A stretch of DNA of 64,000 nucleotides, from contig DAIDKV010000093.1 in the NCBI GenBank assembly GCA_027449865.1, positions 24,820-88,819 of the forward strand, in the 5' to 3' direction. This DNA is from Planctomycetales bacterium. Lineage in GTDB: Bacteria; Planctomycetota; Planctomycetia; Isosphaerales; Isosphaeraceae. A model generated the notes under the pieces. That model was not told where the DNA came from. It did not search any database and saw only the letters and a list, made by a program, of their open reading frames with translations. Numbering within the stretch: position 1 is the first letter of the stretch; each line of letters opens with the position of its first letter. A program made the translations under genes and the position numbers. Of the stretch, positions 39,746-51,500 are shown in pieces.

Positions 39746-42700
39746 TCAACGGCCAGCCGCCGCCAGCCCTTCCGCCGGCCGAAGCTGCGGCTCGAAGATG
39801 CGGATCAAACGCGGCTGGATATGTTCCGGCGGGTAGAAATCCGCCTTCTGCCGACGGCCCGTCAGCGCCTCGACCTCGCGGATCACCACGCCCTGAAACT
39901 CCTCCAGCGTCGGCGATTCCAGCCGCCGGCCGGCGCCCCGGATCGTGGCCGAATCCTGGATCGCCCGGGCGAAGACGCTCAATCGCTGGGCCCGCTCGCG
40001 CTCGCTTTTCTCCTGCTTCGAGGCGATCATCACCATCACTCCGATTCTCTGGAGCGCCCGAACCCAGTCCGTCAGGTTTCGCTGAGTCTGCCTCGGCAGC
40101 CGATCGTGCACGCCGTCCAGAAAGAGCAGCACCAGCGCCCCGCGATCGGCCAGATAGCGGAGGGCCTCGGTGATCCCTCGCGTGTCGACGGCCGCCTCGG
40201 CGCCGCCCGGTCGGCGGGCGTCGGCACCTAGCAGGATCGACCCGGCCTCGAAATCCAGCAGGTACGATTCGATCATCAGGAAAACGGTATCTCCCGCCCG
40301 GATCTTGCCGTCGATCGCCTGACTTTTCAGGTCGGCGAAGACCTCGCGAATGCCCCTCGCGGTCGCTCCGGAATCGTGCGGCGCGATCCGAACATCGCGG
40401 TCGATCCGCGAGGGATCGAAGCGGTTCGACTCCGCGCGCTCGCGGAGAAACGCGGCGATCACGTCGGCATCGCGCCCCGCGTATTCGATCCGGCGAATCT
40501 CCGAACCCGCGAAGTCCTCGACGCCGATCGACCGGATCAGCAACCGGGGACCAGCCGACGCCGATGACGCCGGCCGCTCGACGGCGGGACGCCATCGCAC
40601 AAGCACCTCGCGACGACCGACCACCCCCGCGTCGTCCACCGCCTCGATGCTCACCGGATTCTCGCCCGGCCAGAGCCGGACCGACTCCGAAAGCACCCGC
40701 ACCGGCGCCGGCGGCACCGGCGGGAAGCTCACCGGCTGTCCGGGAACGTGCCCGTTCCGAATCCGGATCGACGCGACGCTTCGTCCAGCCGCGCCTCCCC
40801 GGGCCTCGATCCGGAGCGGCCAGACCGCCTCCGCCGTCTGGACCTCCGGACCGACCGGCTGACCCTGAGCGTCCTGAACCTGAATCTCGGGGGGCGGCTC
40901 GACCCGCGGACTCGCCTGAGCCAACCTCAACGCGACGGCCGCGTCTCCCGTCGCGAGCAGGCGATCGATCACGTCGCGACGGAACAGCATCGCCTCATAC
41001 CGCGATATCGGGTAAAACCCCGACGGAAGAACCTCGATCCGCCCGTTCCTCCGCTCAACCCGGTTCACGTGCCAGCCCAGCAACCGACGATCGCCAGCGA
41101 TCGACGTATCGTAATAGCCCTCGGGCATCCAGAGAATCCACTCCTTGTTCGTGGCCGCCAGAAGGCTGAGCGCGGGCTGATCTCGCCGACTGGTCTGTGG
41201 GATGGGTACAACGGCCGCCCCAGCACGCACCAGCTCGAGAACCAGCCGAACGCCCTGGCTCGGGGGAATCGCATCGACCTCGGCGTCGAGCCGGTCGATC
41301 GCCAGCGGCGTCCGGCCGTTCCCCTGCCATCGCCAGGCCCGAACGACCTGATCGCCGGCCTTCAGACCCATCTGCTCGGCGAAGCCTCGGACCGCGACCT
41401 CCCGAACGATCCAGCGCCCCTCGGCGTCGCGCTCCAGCCGCGCCCCAAGCGGCGGGCGGACGTCGCAACCCGCAAGCCCCCAGATCCGGAGCGTCTGGTC
41501 GGCCGAGACCGAGGCCAGCCATCGACCGTCCGACGACGGCGCCACCCCGTGGACCGGGCCCAGATGGCCCAGAAGCTCGCGCGTCTTCCGGCCGTCGGAC
41601 AGGCGGTGGATCACGATCATCCCCTCGCGAGATCCAATCGCCACGGCCGGTCCCGGATGACCGGCGCCCGGATTCGGCGGGAGAAACGTGTACGAAAACC
41701 ATCGGCCGTTGCTTCCGTCGAGCTCGATCGGCACCGGTGGCTGGCCGGGCCGAACGACCTCAAGCCGTAGCGAGTTGCTGGGATCCGTCCGGAGCGTCCA
41801 GCCGTCGAACGTCTCCACGGCGCGTGCCAGCGTCTCGGGGCGATCGACGGCGGTGAACTCCCGACCGCGAAGGTCGAAGCCCTCCCAGAATCTCGCCTCT
41901 CCGCCCATCGGCCGTCGCCGGCTGTAGGCCACCCGGGGCTCCTCGGTCTTGCCCGGAAGAAAGCCGACATCCCAGAGCGAGGTGCCTGGACCTCGAACCT
42001 CCGAAACCGGCGCGGCCGGTCCTTCGCCCTGGGGGCCCAGGTCGTGGACCGTCAGCTCCTGCGCCTCGCCGCCGATCGCCGCGAGAAACCGGCTGTCCGG
42101 GCTGAACGCCAGGGCGCGAACGAGATCCGCCGCGACCCGGACAACCCGGACCGGCTCGCCCCCCGGTAGCCGTCTCAGCGCGATCTCGCATTCGGTACGC
42201 GGAAGGATCCCCTCGGCGAGATCCGGCGGCCGGTACTGGAGACGACTGACCGCCAGCCATCGGCCGTCCGGACTGATCGCCACCGCCTCCACCGCCCGGT
42301 GCTCGCCGCAGTCGTCGGGGTTCAGAACGGACACGCCCAGATCCGATGACTGAAACCGCTCGATCCGGCCATCCTCGCGGCCCGTTACGAGAAACGACCC
42401 GTCGGGGCTCACGGCCATCGTGTTGAGCATGACCGCCTGACCCGCGGCGATCTTCTCGTCGCCAGGCGGAGGAACCACTGCGCGGGCCGCCGGATCTCCC
42501 GCGTTCCTCCAGTCCCAGAGCCGAACCGAGCCATCCGCGATTCCGCCGCAGCTTACCAGGCGATCGGCCCCCAGAAACGCGAGCCGAAGCACCGCCCCGC
42601 TGTGACCCGTCAGAACCCGAACCGGCGGCTCCTCGCGCTCCCCGCCCCCGGGCGCGGGATGGTCTCGCGTCGCGATCTCCCAGACACGAACCGTCTTGTC

Positions 42701-43309
42701 GGCACCCGAGGACGCGAGAAAACGGCCATCCGGTGAAAAGGCGAGTCCCCAGACTGCCCCCCGATGGCCGACACGCTCGCCCGCGTCGAGAACTCGCAGG
42801 CGCGCATCCTGCCTCAGCACAAACGCGAGCTCGCCACTCCGGGGATCGTCGGATCCGCGCAGCCGGTAGACGAGGATATCGCCGCCGTTCCCGATCGCTC
42901 CATAACCGGCGACCGCCAGCAGGTGCCCGCCATCCGGGCTGGCCACCGGCGAGATCGCCATCGCGTGAATCACACCCCCAACCCGGTTGAGCGGCGGCCG
43001 GATCGTCCGGTCGAGCCGAACCCGGCCCTCCTGAACTCCCCAGATCGAGACGGCCCTGTCGTCGCCGCCCGAGACCAGCGTCTTGCCGTCCGGGGCAAAC
43101 ACCATCGCCCTCGCCGGCGCCAGCAGGCCGGACGGTCCGTTCAGAACCAGCCTCGGCCAGGCAAAATCGGGCGGCAGTTGGATCTCCTGACCCCTCCCAA
43201 CCCCCACCGCCAGCAGCACCAGAATGCCGGACAGGCCCAACGTCCAGATTCGTCGCCCGAAGATCGCCCGATCGCGACCGTCCTGGGCCTCGAGGTGGAG
43301 ACGACCCAT
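39746..43309 (-). CDS. WD40 repeat protein with C-terminal pseudocaspase
   Basis: A 1187-residue minus-strand protein, convergent with the previous gene (seven bases between ends). N-terminal signal/anchor about 24-40 (LGLSGILVLLAVGVGRG). WD40 repeats cover about 60-660, for example GLAFSPDGRFLASSGADKTV and SVSADQTLRIWGLAGCDV. A PDZ-like stretch (FAEQMGLKAGDQVVRAW) follows. The C-terminal about 250 residues resemble peptidase C14, with VFLMIESYLLDFEAG instead of the His strand and LLFLDGVHDRL instead of the Cys strand, so it is probably inactive. It shares architecture with the neighbour and could bind it. GAGAGG lies just upstream of the start. Confidence 0.75.
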   Translation of the reverse strand: MGRLHLEAQDGRDRAIFGRRIWTLGLSGILVLLAVGVGRGQEIQLPPDFAWPRLVLNGPSGLLAPARAMVFAPDGKTLVSGGDDRAVSIWGVQEGRVRLDRTIRPPLNRVGGVIHAMAISPVASPDGGHLLAVAGYGAIGNGGDILVYRLRGSDDPRSGELAFVLRQDARLRVLDAGERVGHRGAVWGLAFSPDGRFLASSGADKTVRVWEIATRDHPAPGGGEREEPPVRVLTGHSGAVLRLAFLGADRLVSCGGIADGSVRLWDWRNAGDPAARAVVPPPGDEKIAAGQAVMLNTMAVSPDGSFLVTGREDGRIERFQSSDLGVSVLNPDDCGEHRAVEAVAISPDGRWLAVSRLQYRPPDLAEGILPRTECEIALRRLPGGEPVRVVRVAADLVRALAFSPDSRFLAAIGGEAQELTVHDLGPQGEGPAAPVSEVRGPGTSLWDVGFLPGKTEEPRVAYSRRRPMGGEARFWEGFDLRGREFTAVDRPETLARAVETFDGWTLRTDPSNSLRLEVVRPGQPPVPIELDGSNGRWFSYTFLPPNPGAGHPGPAVAIGSREGMIVIHRLSDGRKTRELLGHLGPVHGVAPSSDGRWLASVSADQTLRIWGLAGCDVRPPLGARLERDAEGRWIVREVAVRGFAEQMGLKAGDQVVRAWRWQGNGRTPLAIDRLDAEVDAIPPSQGVRLVLELVRAGAAVVPIPQTSRRDQPALSLLAATNKEWILWMPEGYYDTSIAGDRRLLGWHVNRVERRNGRIEVLPSGFYPISRYEAMLFRRDVIDRLLATGDAAVALRLAQASPRVEPPPEIQVQDAQGQPVGPEVQTAEAVWPLRIEARGGAAGRSVASIRIRNGHVPGQPVSFPPVPPAPVRVLSESVRLWPGENPVSIEAVDDAGVVGRREVLVRWRPAVERPASSASAGPRLLIRSIGVEDFAGSEIRRIEYAGRDADVIAAFLRERAESNRFDPSRIDRDVRIAPHDSGATARGIREVFADLKSQAIDGKIRAGDTVFLMIESYLLDFEAGSILLGADARRPGGAEAAVDTRGITEALRYLADRGALVLLFLDGVHDRLPRQTQRNLTDWVRALQRIGVMVMIASKQEKSERERAQRLSVFARAIQDSATIRGAGRRLESPTLEEFQGVVIREVEALTGRRQKADFYPPEHIQPRLIRIFEPQLRPAEGLAAAGR

Positions 43310-43805
43310 CGATGCCTCTCGCTCCGAACCGCCGTCGGGCCGGGTCTCGGAACCAGGACCAGCGCCCGAGCCTGCCGCCCTGGAGACCGGCCTTCCGCTC
43401 TCTCAGCGTACCCCGACCTTCCTGATCTCGCGAGCCCCGTCTGGAAAGAGACCGATTCTCGACCGTCCGGATCGGTTTCGCCCGCCGGCCGCGAGACCGC
43501 TTTCCACGAGAATCTGGCCGACTTTTCCCGCAATCCGAGAAATTCGAGCAATCCCGGCGACCCGCAATGTCGATACAACAGTCATGCCCTCGCGGCGTGT
43601 CCTCGGATCGCAAACCTCGGAATTTGTCACGAAATTCCTTCCAGAGACCCGGTTCCATGCCAACGCGATCCCCTGCGAGTTCTGGAATCGGAACCCACGG
43701 AATCCGAAATCGGGCCCCTGCCCGTTTTGACCGTTCGAAATATCGCGGCTCGCGTTGCGGGCGGCCGCGTGGATGAGCAGTCCCGCCAGGCGATGGAGTC
43801 GCGGT
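43310..43805. promoter_or_regulatory. Divergent intergenic region
   Basis: About 500 bases between divergent genes with no supported gene. It contains the second CGATACAACAGTCA (43571-43584), on the strand of the beta-barrel gene, 222 bases before its start. Promoters for both genes must lie here but no good consensus pair was found. Confidence 0.4.
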
Positions 43806-45482
43806 ATGAAGCGGATCATCCAGGGCTGGATCGGCGCCGGGCTGGCGTTCCAGGGCCTGATCCTCGCGGAAATCGCCGGAGGACGGGTCAACGCCCAGTC
43901 GGTCGCCCAGGCCGCCACACCCTCGCCCCAGAGCACGCCCGCCACCGCCGCCGTCGCCGGCTCGCCATTCCCGAGCGGCTACTCGTCGCGACCGAGGGCC
44001 GCCGACATCGCCCGGCCGGTCCAACCAAGCGGACAGGCCCCGACCTCGACCGCGATCCCCTACCCGAGGCGCGGGGCGTCGTTCCCCGCCGCGCCCTCTT
44101 CAACGATGACGGAAGCCGCCGGGGGCCATCGAGCCCCCTCCAGCCCGCTGAACCGGGCGACGCCCTACCCGGGCGGCGATCGATCGCCCGGAACCGCGGC
44201 CCTCGCCTCGCCACAGACCGAGGCGGGCCTCGCCGGCTCTCCGCGTCGCTCGGCCGCCTTCCCGATCGGTCCGACCCTGGGACCGGGCACGCCCTTCCCC
44301 TCGTCGACTCCCGGCGCGGAGCCCGGACTCGCCGGACCATCGACCCCCGGCTCGGGCTCGCCTGGAGCAGGAACCGGAACGGGAACGGCAACCGGAACAG
44401 GAACCGGATCAAGCTACTCGGCCGCCATTGATTCCACCGGCGGGCTCGATTCCGGGGGTGGCCCGGAACCCGCCGCGCCGACGAATATCGCCTCGCTCGG
44501 GACTCAGCCGGGCCAGGCCGAGGATCCGGGATTCACCCCGAACATGCTCGGCGACCTCAGCCCGTATTATGCACACTCGCCCGCGCCTCCGATCCCGCCC
44601 GGCCCGCATGGCCTGGCTCTGCTCTACCCGACCGTCCGTAACTTCAAGATGTCGGAAAACCAGTCGCCGAGGCCCATGGACCGCGTCTTTTTTGATTACA
44701 ACTATTACACAAACCTCAATTCCACGGTAAACACCGCCGAGCGGTCGCCGATCAATCGAATGAACGCCTCGGTTTACGTCTGGGGTTTTGAGAAGACGTT
44801 TGACCAGGGTAACGGCTCGATCGGGATCCGGCTTCCCCTCAACTCGCTCTCGGCCACCAGCTTCGCCAGCGGCGTCGCGGCCCCGACCTCGACCTCCCTG
44901 GGGAACCTCGATATCTTCGCCAAGTACATCCTCAAGCAGAACCGTGCGACGGGGAGCCTGATCTCGGCCGGGCTCGACCTCACGCCGTCGAATGGTCCGG
45001 GCCGGTTTGCTGGCGCTCCGTACCTCAACAGCCTCAACACGACCTATTTCCAGCCCTTCATCGCCTACATCTGGAGGAGGGACCGGGTTTACCTCCAGGG
45101 CTTCAACGGCTTCAATTTCCCGACCAACAACGCCGACGTCTCGCTGATGTACAACGACATCGGGATTGGTTACTTCGTCTACCGGACGAACGATCTGACC
45201 CGCGCCATCACCGGGATCGCGCCGACGTTCGAGGTCCACGTCAACTCGCCGTTCAACCACCGGAATCCCTATAACATTTACGATCCGGCGGCCTCGGCCT
45301 ACGATTGCAACCTGACCTACGGCCTGAACGTCCTCTTCCGAGGCCGGTCGATGCTCACGGCCGCCCTTGTCACGCCGGTCAGCACACCGAAGCCGTTCGA
45401 CGCCGAGTTCGCGCTGATGTTCAACTACTTCTTCGGCCGGACCGCCCGCCAGATCACCCAGATCACCCCGCCGGCCATCTAG
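43806..45482 (+). CDS. Outer-membrane beta-barrel (transporter-type) protein
   Basis: A 558-residue exported protein; signal peptide about 1-32. Residues 40-240 are disordered and rich in Pro, Gly, Ser and Thr, including a GTGTGTATGTGTG stretch. From about 260 the sequence alternates as in outer-membrane barrels, with many aromatic residues: DYNYYTNLN, VYVWGFEKTFDQGNGSIGI, YFQPFIAYIWRRDRVYLQG and a final EFALMFNYFFGR strand. It resembles planctomycete transporter-like barrel proteins. It is convergent with the giant beta-helix gene (20 bases apart), with which it may cooperate, but that is speculative. Confidence 0.65.
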   Translation: MKRIIQGWIGAGLAFQGLILAEIAGGRVNAQSVAQAATPSPQSTPATAAVAGSPFPSGYSSRPRAADIARPVQPSGQAPTSTAIPYPRRGASFPAAPSSTMTEAAGGHRAPSSPLNRATPYPGGDRSPGTAALASPQTEAGLAGSPRRSAAFPIGPTLGPGTPFPSSTPGAEPGLAGPSTPGSGSPGAGTGTGTATGTGTGSSYSAAIDSTGGLDSGGGPEPAAPTNIASLGTQPGQAEDPGFTPNMLGDLSPYYAHSPAPPIPPGPHGLALLYPTVRNFKMSENQSPRPMDRVFFDYNYYTNLNSTVNTAERSPINRMNASVYVWGFEKTFDQGNGSIGIRLPLNSLSATSFASGVAAPTSTSLGNLDIFAKYILKQNRATGSLISAGLDLTPSNGPGRFAGAPYLNSLNTTYFQPFIAYIWRRDRVYLQGFNGFNFPTNNADVSLMYNDIGIGYFVYRTNDLTRAITGIAPTFEVHVNSPFNHRNPYNIYDPAASAYDCNLTYGLNVLFRGRSMLTAALVTPVSTPKPFDAEFALMFNYFFGRTARQITQITPPAI

Positions 45483-45503
45483 TCCGAAGCCCGGGCCGGG
45501 ACT
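45481..45503. terminator. Possible bidirectional terminator hairpin
   Basis: AGTCC (45481-45485) and GGACT (45499-45503) can pair around the GC-rich centre GCCCGGGC between two convergent genes. No long T run follows, so it is weak. Confidence 0.3.
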
Positions 45504-48500
45504 TAACGCTTCTTCTTGTGGGCCTCGGTTCCAACCGCGAGGATCGGACCAGCGCCCAGGTCGATCCTCCTGGCCGGGGCTCCCTCGGCAAATAGGGCCG
45601 GGATCCTCGGCCGGACCGGCCGCGCCGCGATCGCGATCGCGTGGTGGAGCGCCCCTGGATGCCCGCCGTGGCGGGACGCCGGATGCCCGCCGTGGCGGGA
45701 CGCCGGATACCCGTCGTGGCGGTGCTTCGCGATCGTGACGTGCCGCTTTCCGCGGTGAATCCTGGTATGCACAGTCGGGAGTTGCGTGTTGGAATTCAGG
45801 GACTTGATGTAATCGGCCAGGTTGATATCGTTCCCGGCGAAGGTGTTGGCGCCCCGCTCCCTTCCGATCGCGACAGGATTATCCGGCGATTGATAGCGGA
45901 ACACGCCGTACACCTGGTTCGAGACGATCGCGTTGCCGCGGACCGCGTTGCCGGTGGGCACGGTGAAAATGTCGCCCTGGAAATCGTTCCGGGTGATGTA
46001 CACGCCCGTATTGGCGTTGCCGCCGATGATATTCCCATCGCCGCGGTCGCCGATCTGGTTGCCCGAGGATCCAATGATAACGACGCCGTAGAGCTGCTGG
46101 CCGAGGGTAATGACCGGTCCGTCCGGCGTCAGGACCTGCGACCCGCCGCCGTTGAACCCGAGTTTCTTCGAGGAGGTCTCGCCGATGATGTTCCCGACGA
46201 TCAGGTTGCCGGCCGCGGCGGCGGCCGCCCTGTTCCTCGCGCCGGTGCTCTGACTCGTCCCCCCGAAGATTTCCACGCCGTCGATCCCGTTGGCCGAGAG
46301 GACATTCGCCGAGCTGGAAGCCGCCCCCCCCACCGTGTTCCCGGCGGAGTTCTCGATGTAGACGCCGTACTCGAAGTTCGGGTTGGGCGTGGTCCCAGAG
46401 GGTCCGGTGCCGATGAAGTTCCCCGCGATCAGGTCGCGGCCGAGGGGAACGCCCTGGCCCGTCCCGATCCGCGAGCCGACCCCGGTGATCCCCACCCCGA
46501 TCAAATTCCCCGAGATCTTGTTGTCCAGGATCTGATTATTGATGGGCATGACCGAGGTATCGTACGTGGGGCTCGGCGTGCTGATCTCCACCCCGAAGGT
46601 CTGGAGCGAGGTCGGGGCCGAGGCCGTCAGAGCCGAGACTCCGCCCGGGCGCATCGTCCCCGTGAGATCGGTCCCGATCCGGTTGCCCTCGATGATATTC
46701 CGGGTCGAATACAGGCCCGTCAGGCTGACACCCGCCTGCACGTTCCCGGAGATCACGTTCTTGCCGGCGCCTGAGGTCCCGATCTGGTTGCCCCAGGAAT
46801 TCTGGATGTAGACGCCGATGCTGTTGCCGGCCGGATTGCTGTTCCGGTCGATCCCGATCAGGTTCCCCTCGACCACGTTGCCGGCCGGGATCGTGTCGGA
46901 GACGGGCCCGAGGATGTCGATCCCGTACCCGGCGGCGCTTCCCCCGATCACGTTGCCGGCCCCGGCCCCCGTGCCGCCGATGATCTCGTTGCTGGAGCCT
47001 GTTCCCGTGTTGTTGATGAAGACACCAGCCAGGCCGTTACCCGACGAGTCTGTCAGACTTCCCGAGAGGTCCACGCCGATATCGTTGCCCTGCACGAAGT
47101 TGCCTGATGCCCCCGCCCCGAACTGAACACCCGCCATCGCGTTCCCGGAAATCACGTTGCTGGGCGAGACCGGAACGTTCGAATTCGGCGAATCCGTGCC
47201 CATCGCGAGGCCGATCTGGTTCCCACTGCCGTCCTGGACCAGCACGCCGTTTTGCTGGCGATTGACGCCGGTCGAGACACCCGGGATCAGGCCGATGATG
47301 TTCCCGGAGATGATATTGTTGTCGGGCGACTGGTTCGAGATCCGGACGATATCGATCCCGTTGCCGATGTTCCCGGCGATCGTGTTCCAGGAGCCGAGCT
47401 GGCCGATTATGTTCCCTACGCCGCTCTCGATGGCGACACCGTCGGACTGGTTGCCCAGTTTGCCGGCCCCTCCGATCAGGTTGCCGTACAGGAGGTTCGA
47501 CGACGCCGGCGCCGTGGTGGCCGGGCTGAAGATCGCGACTCCCGCCTGGGCGTTCGCCGAGATGGTGTTGCCGCCGATCGAGTTGGATGAGGTGCCGAAG
47601 AGGAAGATGCCATTCCCGCCGTTGGGGACGGGAGCGGAGACCGCCGGGTCGGTGCCGATCCAGTTGCCCGTGATGAGATCCTTTCCGCCAGCGCCCGATG
47701 TCCCAAAGATCAGGACGCCCGACTGAGCGTTGCCGGAGATCACGTTCCGCGGGCCGACCGTGTTCCCACCGCCGTCATTGTTGAGGGAGACGCCATCGGC
47801 CGCGTTGCCGGGCGGGATCGCTTGCCCGGAGGAGATCTCCGACGCCCCGATCGTGTTGCCGAAGAGGCGATTCGCGGTCGCGTCCTTCCCAAAAATCTGA
47901 ACTCCGTGCTCGCTGTTGCCCGAGATGGAGTTCCCGGTGAGGATGTTCCCCATAACCGAGCCGCCGGAGATCGCGACTCCCTGGATCGTTGCCGGACCGC
48001 CGAGGAGGAAGACGCCATCGGCCGAGTTGGGCACGGCCGCGATCCCATTTTGGTCCGTACCGATTCGATTCCCAGCGATCGTGTTGTTGTTGGCGCCGTT
48101 CGCCAGCAGGATGCCATTGTCGAGATTGCCGGAAATGATATTCGCGTCGGCGCTCGTGGTCCCGCCGATGGAGATCGTGCTCGACCCGTTCAGAAAAATC
48201 CCGTTGGCCGAATTTCTGAGATTCAGGGCGCCGGTGAAGTTTGTCCCGATCGCGTTGGAGGCCACCTCCACCTTCGAGGCGTCGAGCAGGTCGATACCAT
48301 TCGCCCGGTTCCCCGAGATCACGTTGCCGCCGAGAGCCGCCCCGCCGATGGTCACGCCCTGCTGGATACTGTCGATGAAAAGGCCATCGGAGCCGTTGCC
48401 CAGCGAAATCTTCCTTCCATTGATGGTAGCCGAGATAACCGAACCCGTGGCGTCGGTCCCAACGAAGTTCCCGGCGATCTGGAGGGAGCCGGTCGTGGTC

Positions 48501-51500
48501 TGTCCCTGGGCCGCGGCGTGAATGCCGGCGGCCCGGTTATTGGAGATCAGATTGTCGAGAATGGTGGTTGGCTGCGGGACGTAGAGGAAGATCCCGTCGG
48601 AGAGATTGCCGAGCGTGTAGGTCGTGCCCCCGATCCCCACCGTCTGCACGGGAACCTCGCCGGAGAAGTCGGTGCCGATAAAATTACCCTGGATCGTGTT
48701 GCCGAAGCTGGTTGAGGAACTGCTGAGCAGGTCGCCCCGGATCTCGATGCCACGGCCGAGGTTGCCGGAAATCACGTTGCTCGGCGTGGTCGGAACGGTC
48801 GAGTCGACGGTGCTGCCAACAACCACGCCGACGACGTTGTCGAGCAGGACACCATCCAGGGCGTTGCCCATCGGCAGCGCGACGCCGCCGGTCGTGGTGC
48901 CGCCGATCGAGTTGTACACGATGGAATTCTCGCCGGTCCTGTCCAGACCGATGATGTTTCCGGAGATGCCGACCCGGGCTGTCGATGTTCCGGTGATGGT
49001 CGACGATCCGGAGGTCGACGTGTACCGCTGGACCGTCACGCCGCTGAGGCCGTTGCCCGAGAGAACGTTCCCCGTGACGGTGGCCGCGATGCCGCTCAAC
49101 GTCGTGGAACTCGTGCTCGATTCCTCGATGAGGATGCCGCTGAGACCGTTGCCCCAGGGATGGCCGGTCGGGTCGTAGGTCGCGGTCCCGGACGGGTCAG
49201 TCCCGACCAGGTTGTCGGAGATCGACCCGAGGGGGGTGGCTCCAGTAAGGTCACCGGTAAGGTCGCCGATCAGGTGGATTCCGTTGAGCTGGTTGTGCGA
49301 GACGAGGTTGCCCTCGATCGTATTGGCGAGGGTTCCGGCCGCGCTGGCGAGGCTCACCGCGATCCCGTCTCCCTGGTTGCCCAGGATGAAGTTCGCGCCC
49401 ACGCCGAGGACGCCGGCCGGGCCGGTCACGGTGGCCGGGCCGCCGATCATGTTGCCCGAGAGGTCAACGTTCGTCCCCTGAGCCATCAGCAGAATGCCCG
49501 ACCCTCCGTTCGGGTACGGACTGGGAACCAACTGACCCGGCGAGTTCGAGCCGCTCGGCACACCTCCGACATCGTTCCCCTGCACCAGGTTGTTCGATGC
49601 CGAGACCGTATCCGACAACGAGCTCTGCACGGCCTCGATCGCGATGCCCGCGCCGCTGTTGAAACCGATCGTGTTGCCGACGCCGGGGGCCGTCCCGCCG
49701 ATCATGTTGTTCTGGACGCTGGCGGACCCGCCGGTTGAGACGTCCGTCGCCTCGATCAGGATTCCCACTCCGAGGTTACCCAGGGCATGGCCGTTGGCAT
49801 CCGTGCCGACGAAATTTTGCTGGACGACGTTGTTCGAGGCATTCCCCGAGATCGAGACTCCCGTTCCATTGAACCCGATCGTGTTGCCCTGGATTGTGTT
49901 CGAGTTCCCAGGCACGTTGATGCCGATGCCGTTGCCGAGCTTGTTGCCGGCGGGACCGGTGCCGAGATAACTATCGAGCAGCATGTTACCCGCGCTGTCG
50001 ACCTCGATGCCGGCGCCCTGGAAGCCGCCGATCACCAGCCCCTCGATGGTGCTGCCGCCCGAGCCGCCGGCGAGTTGCAGTCCGTTCCCGGCCAATCCGT
50101 TACCGTTGATGACCACCACGGAACCCCCGCCCTCGCTCTGCCCCTGGATTTGCACCGGGACCGTGATCGTGGGGAGCGAACTCGTCGGCGTGATGGTGTA
50201 GGTCGTACCGACGTGGTTCGGATCGGTCGACGGGATCGCGAAGGTGATCGACGTGGGTGGTGTCGTGCCAGGGAAACGGTTGGCGTAGTTGATCGCGAAC
50301 CGGAGCGAGCCGGCAATCCCGTCTATCGTCGATCCGCCGATTGTGGCCGAAGCACTGGGGTTGTCGGCCGTCGTGTAAACCTCCGTTGGCTTGGCCGACT
50401 CGATGGGCTGAGCCGAGAACGCCGACGAGCCATTGGGGCCGGGGCTCGATCCCACGAACGTGGCGAACGCCGCGATTTGATCGGTCGCGCTGAACGTCGA
50501 CGGCACGCTGAGATCGACCGTGTACGGCTGGGTCGGCACGGAAATCGCGGCCGTGCTTTGCAGGAATGTCCGGGTCGGTGTCTTCGAGGCCGTGTCGACG
50601 CTATAGAAGTCGAACGAAACCTGAGTCGAACCGCTCGTGGTGAAAGCCGGGGAGAACTCCAGCGTCACGTACAGATTGCCGGTTGAGCCGGAGCTCGATG
50701 GAATGTAAACCGACCCGTCGAGAAGGACCGTCGGAACGGCCGCTCCGTTGGCCCCGTTCGCCACGACAATGTCCCCGGCCGGCGCGGACGCGCCGTTGGT
50801 CCCGAAAAACTCGTTCGAGCCAACCGTGTTGCCGGTCCCGGAAAGAATGGCGATCCCCGCCGCGGCATTATTCCCGATCGAGTTGTCCGCCACCCCGCCG
50901 ATGTTGACCTTGCTGGCGTTGATGATCTGGATGCCGTCGCTAAATTTCTGGATGGTCAGTCCCTGCACGACGCTCGCGTCGGCACCGGTGCCGAAGGTCA
51001 GCCCGGCGAACGTTCCGGCGCCGCCGTCGAGCACGATGCCCGGCTTGCTGGTCCCGTCGATCGTCACCGGCTCGGTGATCGTCGGCAGCGCCGAGGTCGG
51101 AGAGATCGTGAGCGATCCCTGAATCCCAAACGTGATCGCGTCGGTCTTTCCGGACGCTGGCGGACTCAGATTCGCGTCCTGAATCGCCAGGCGGAGCGAG
51201 CCGACCTCCGAGCCCGGCACATTGTCGGTGGTATTCGTCACCACGAACGGAGCGCTCTGCGCCATGCTCGTGGCCAGCGACGAGGTGTCGCCGGTTCCAT
51301 CGGTGATCGAGGCCGTCACCGTCACCCCGTTCCCCAGCGGCGCGGCGAGGGGAAGCGAGGCCGTGAACGATTGAGTGGCCGAGGTCAGCTTCGGCGTGGT
51401 TATGGCCTGAAGGAAATGTTCCGCCGGGCCGCCGAGCAAACCGCTCGCGAAGAACTCGACGGTATAAGTCTGGCCGCTCGTCCCGGTCACGCTGTAATCG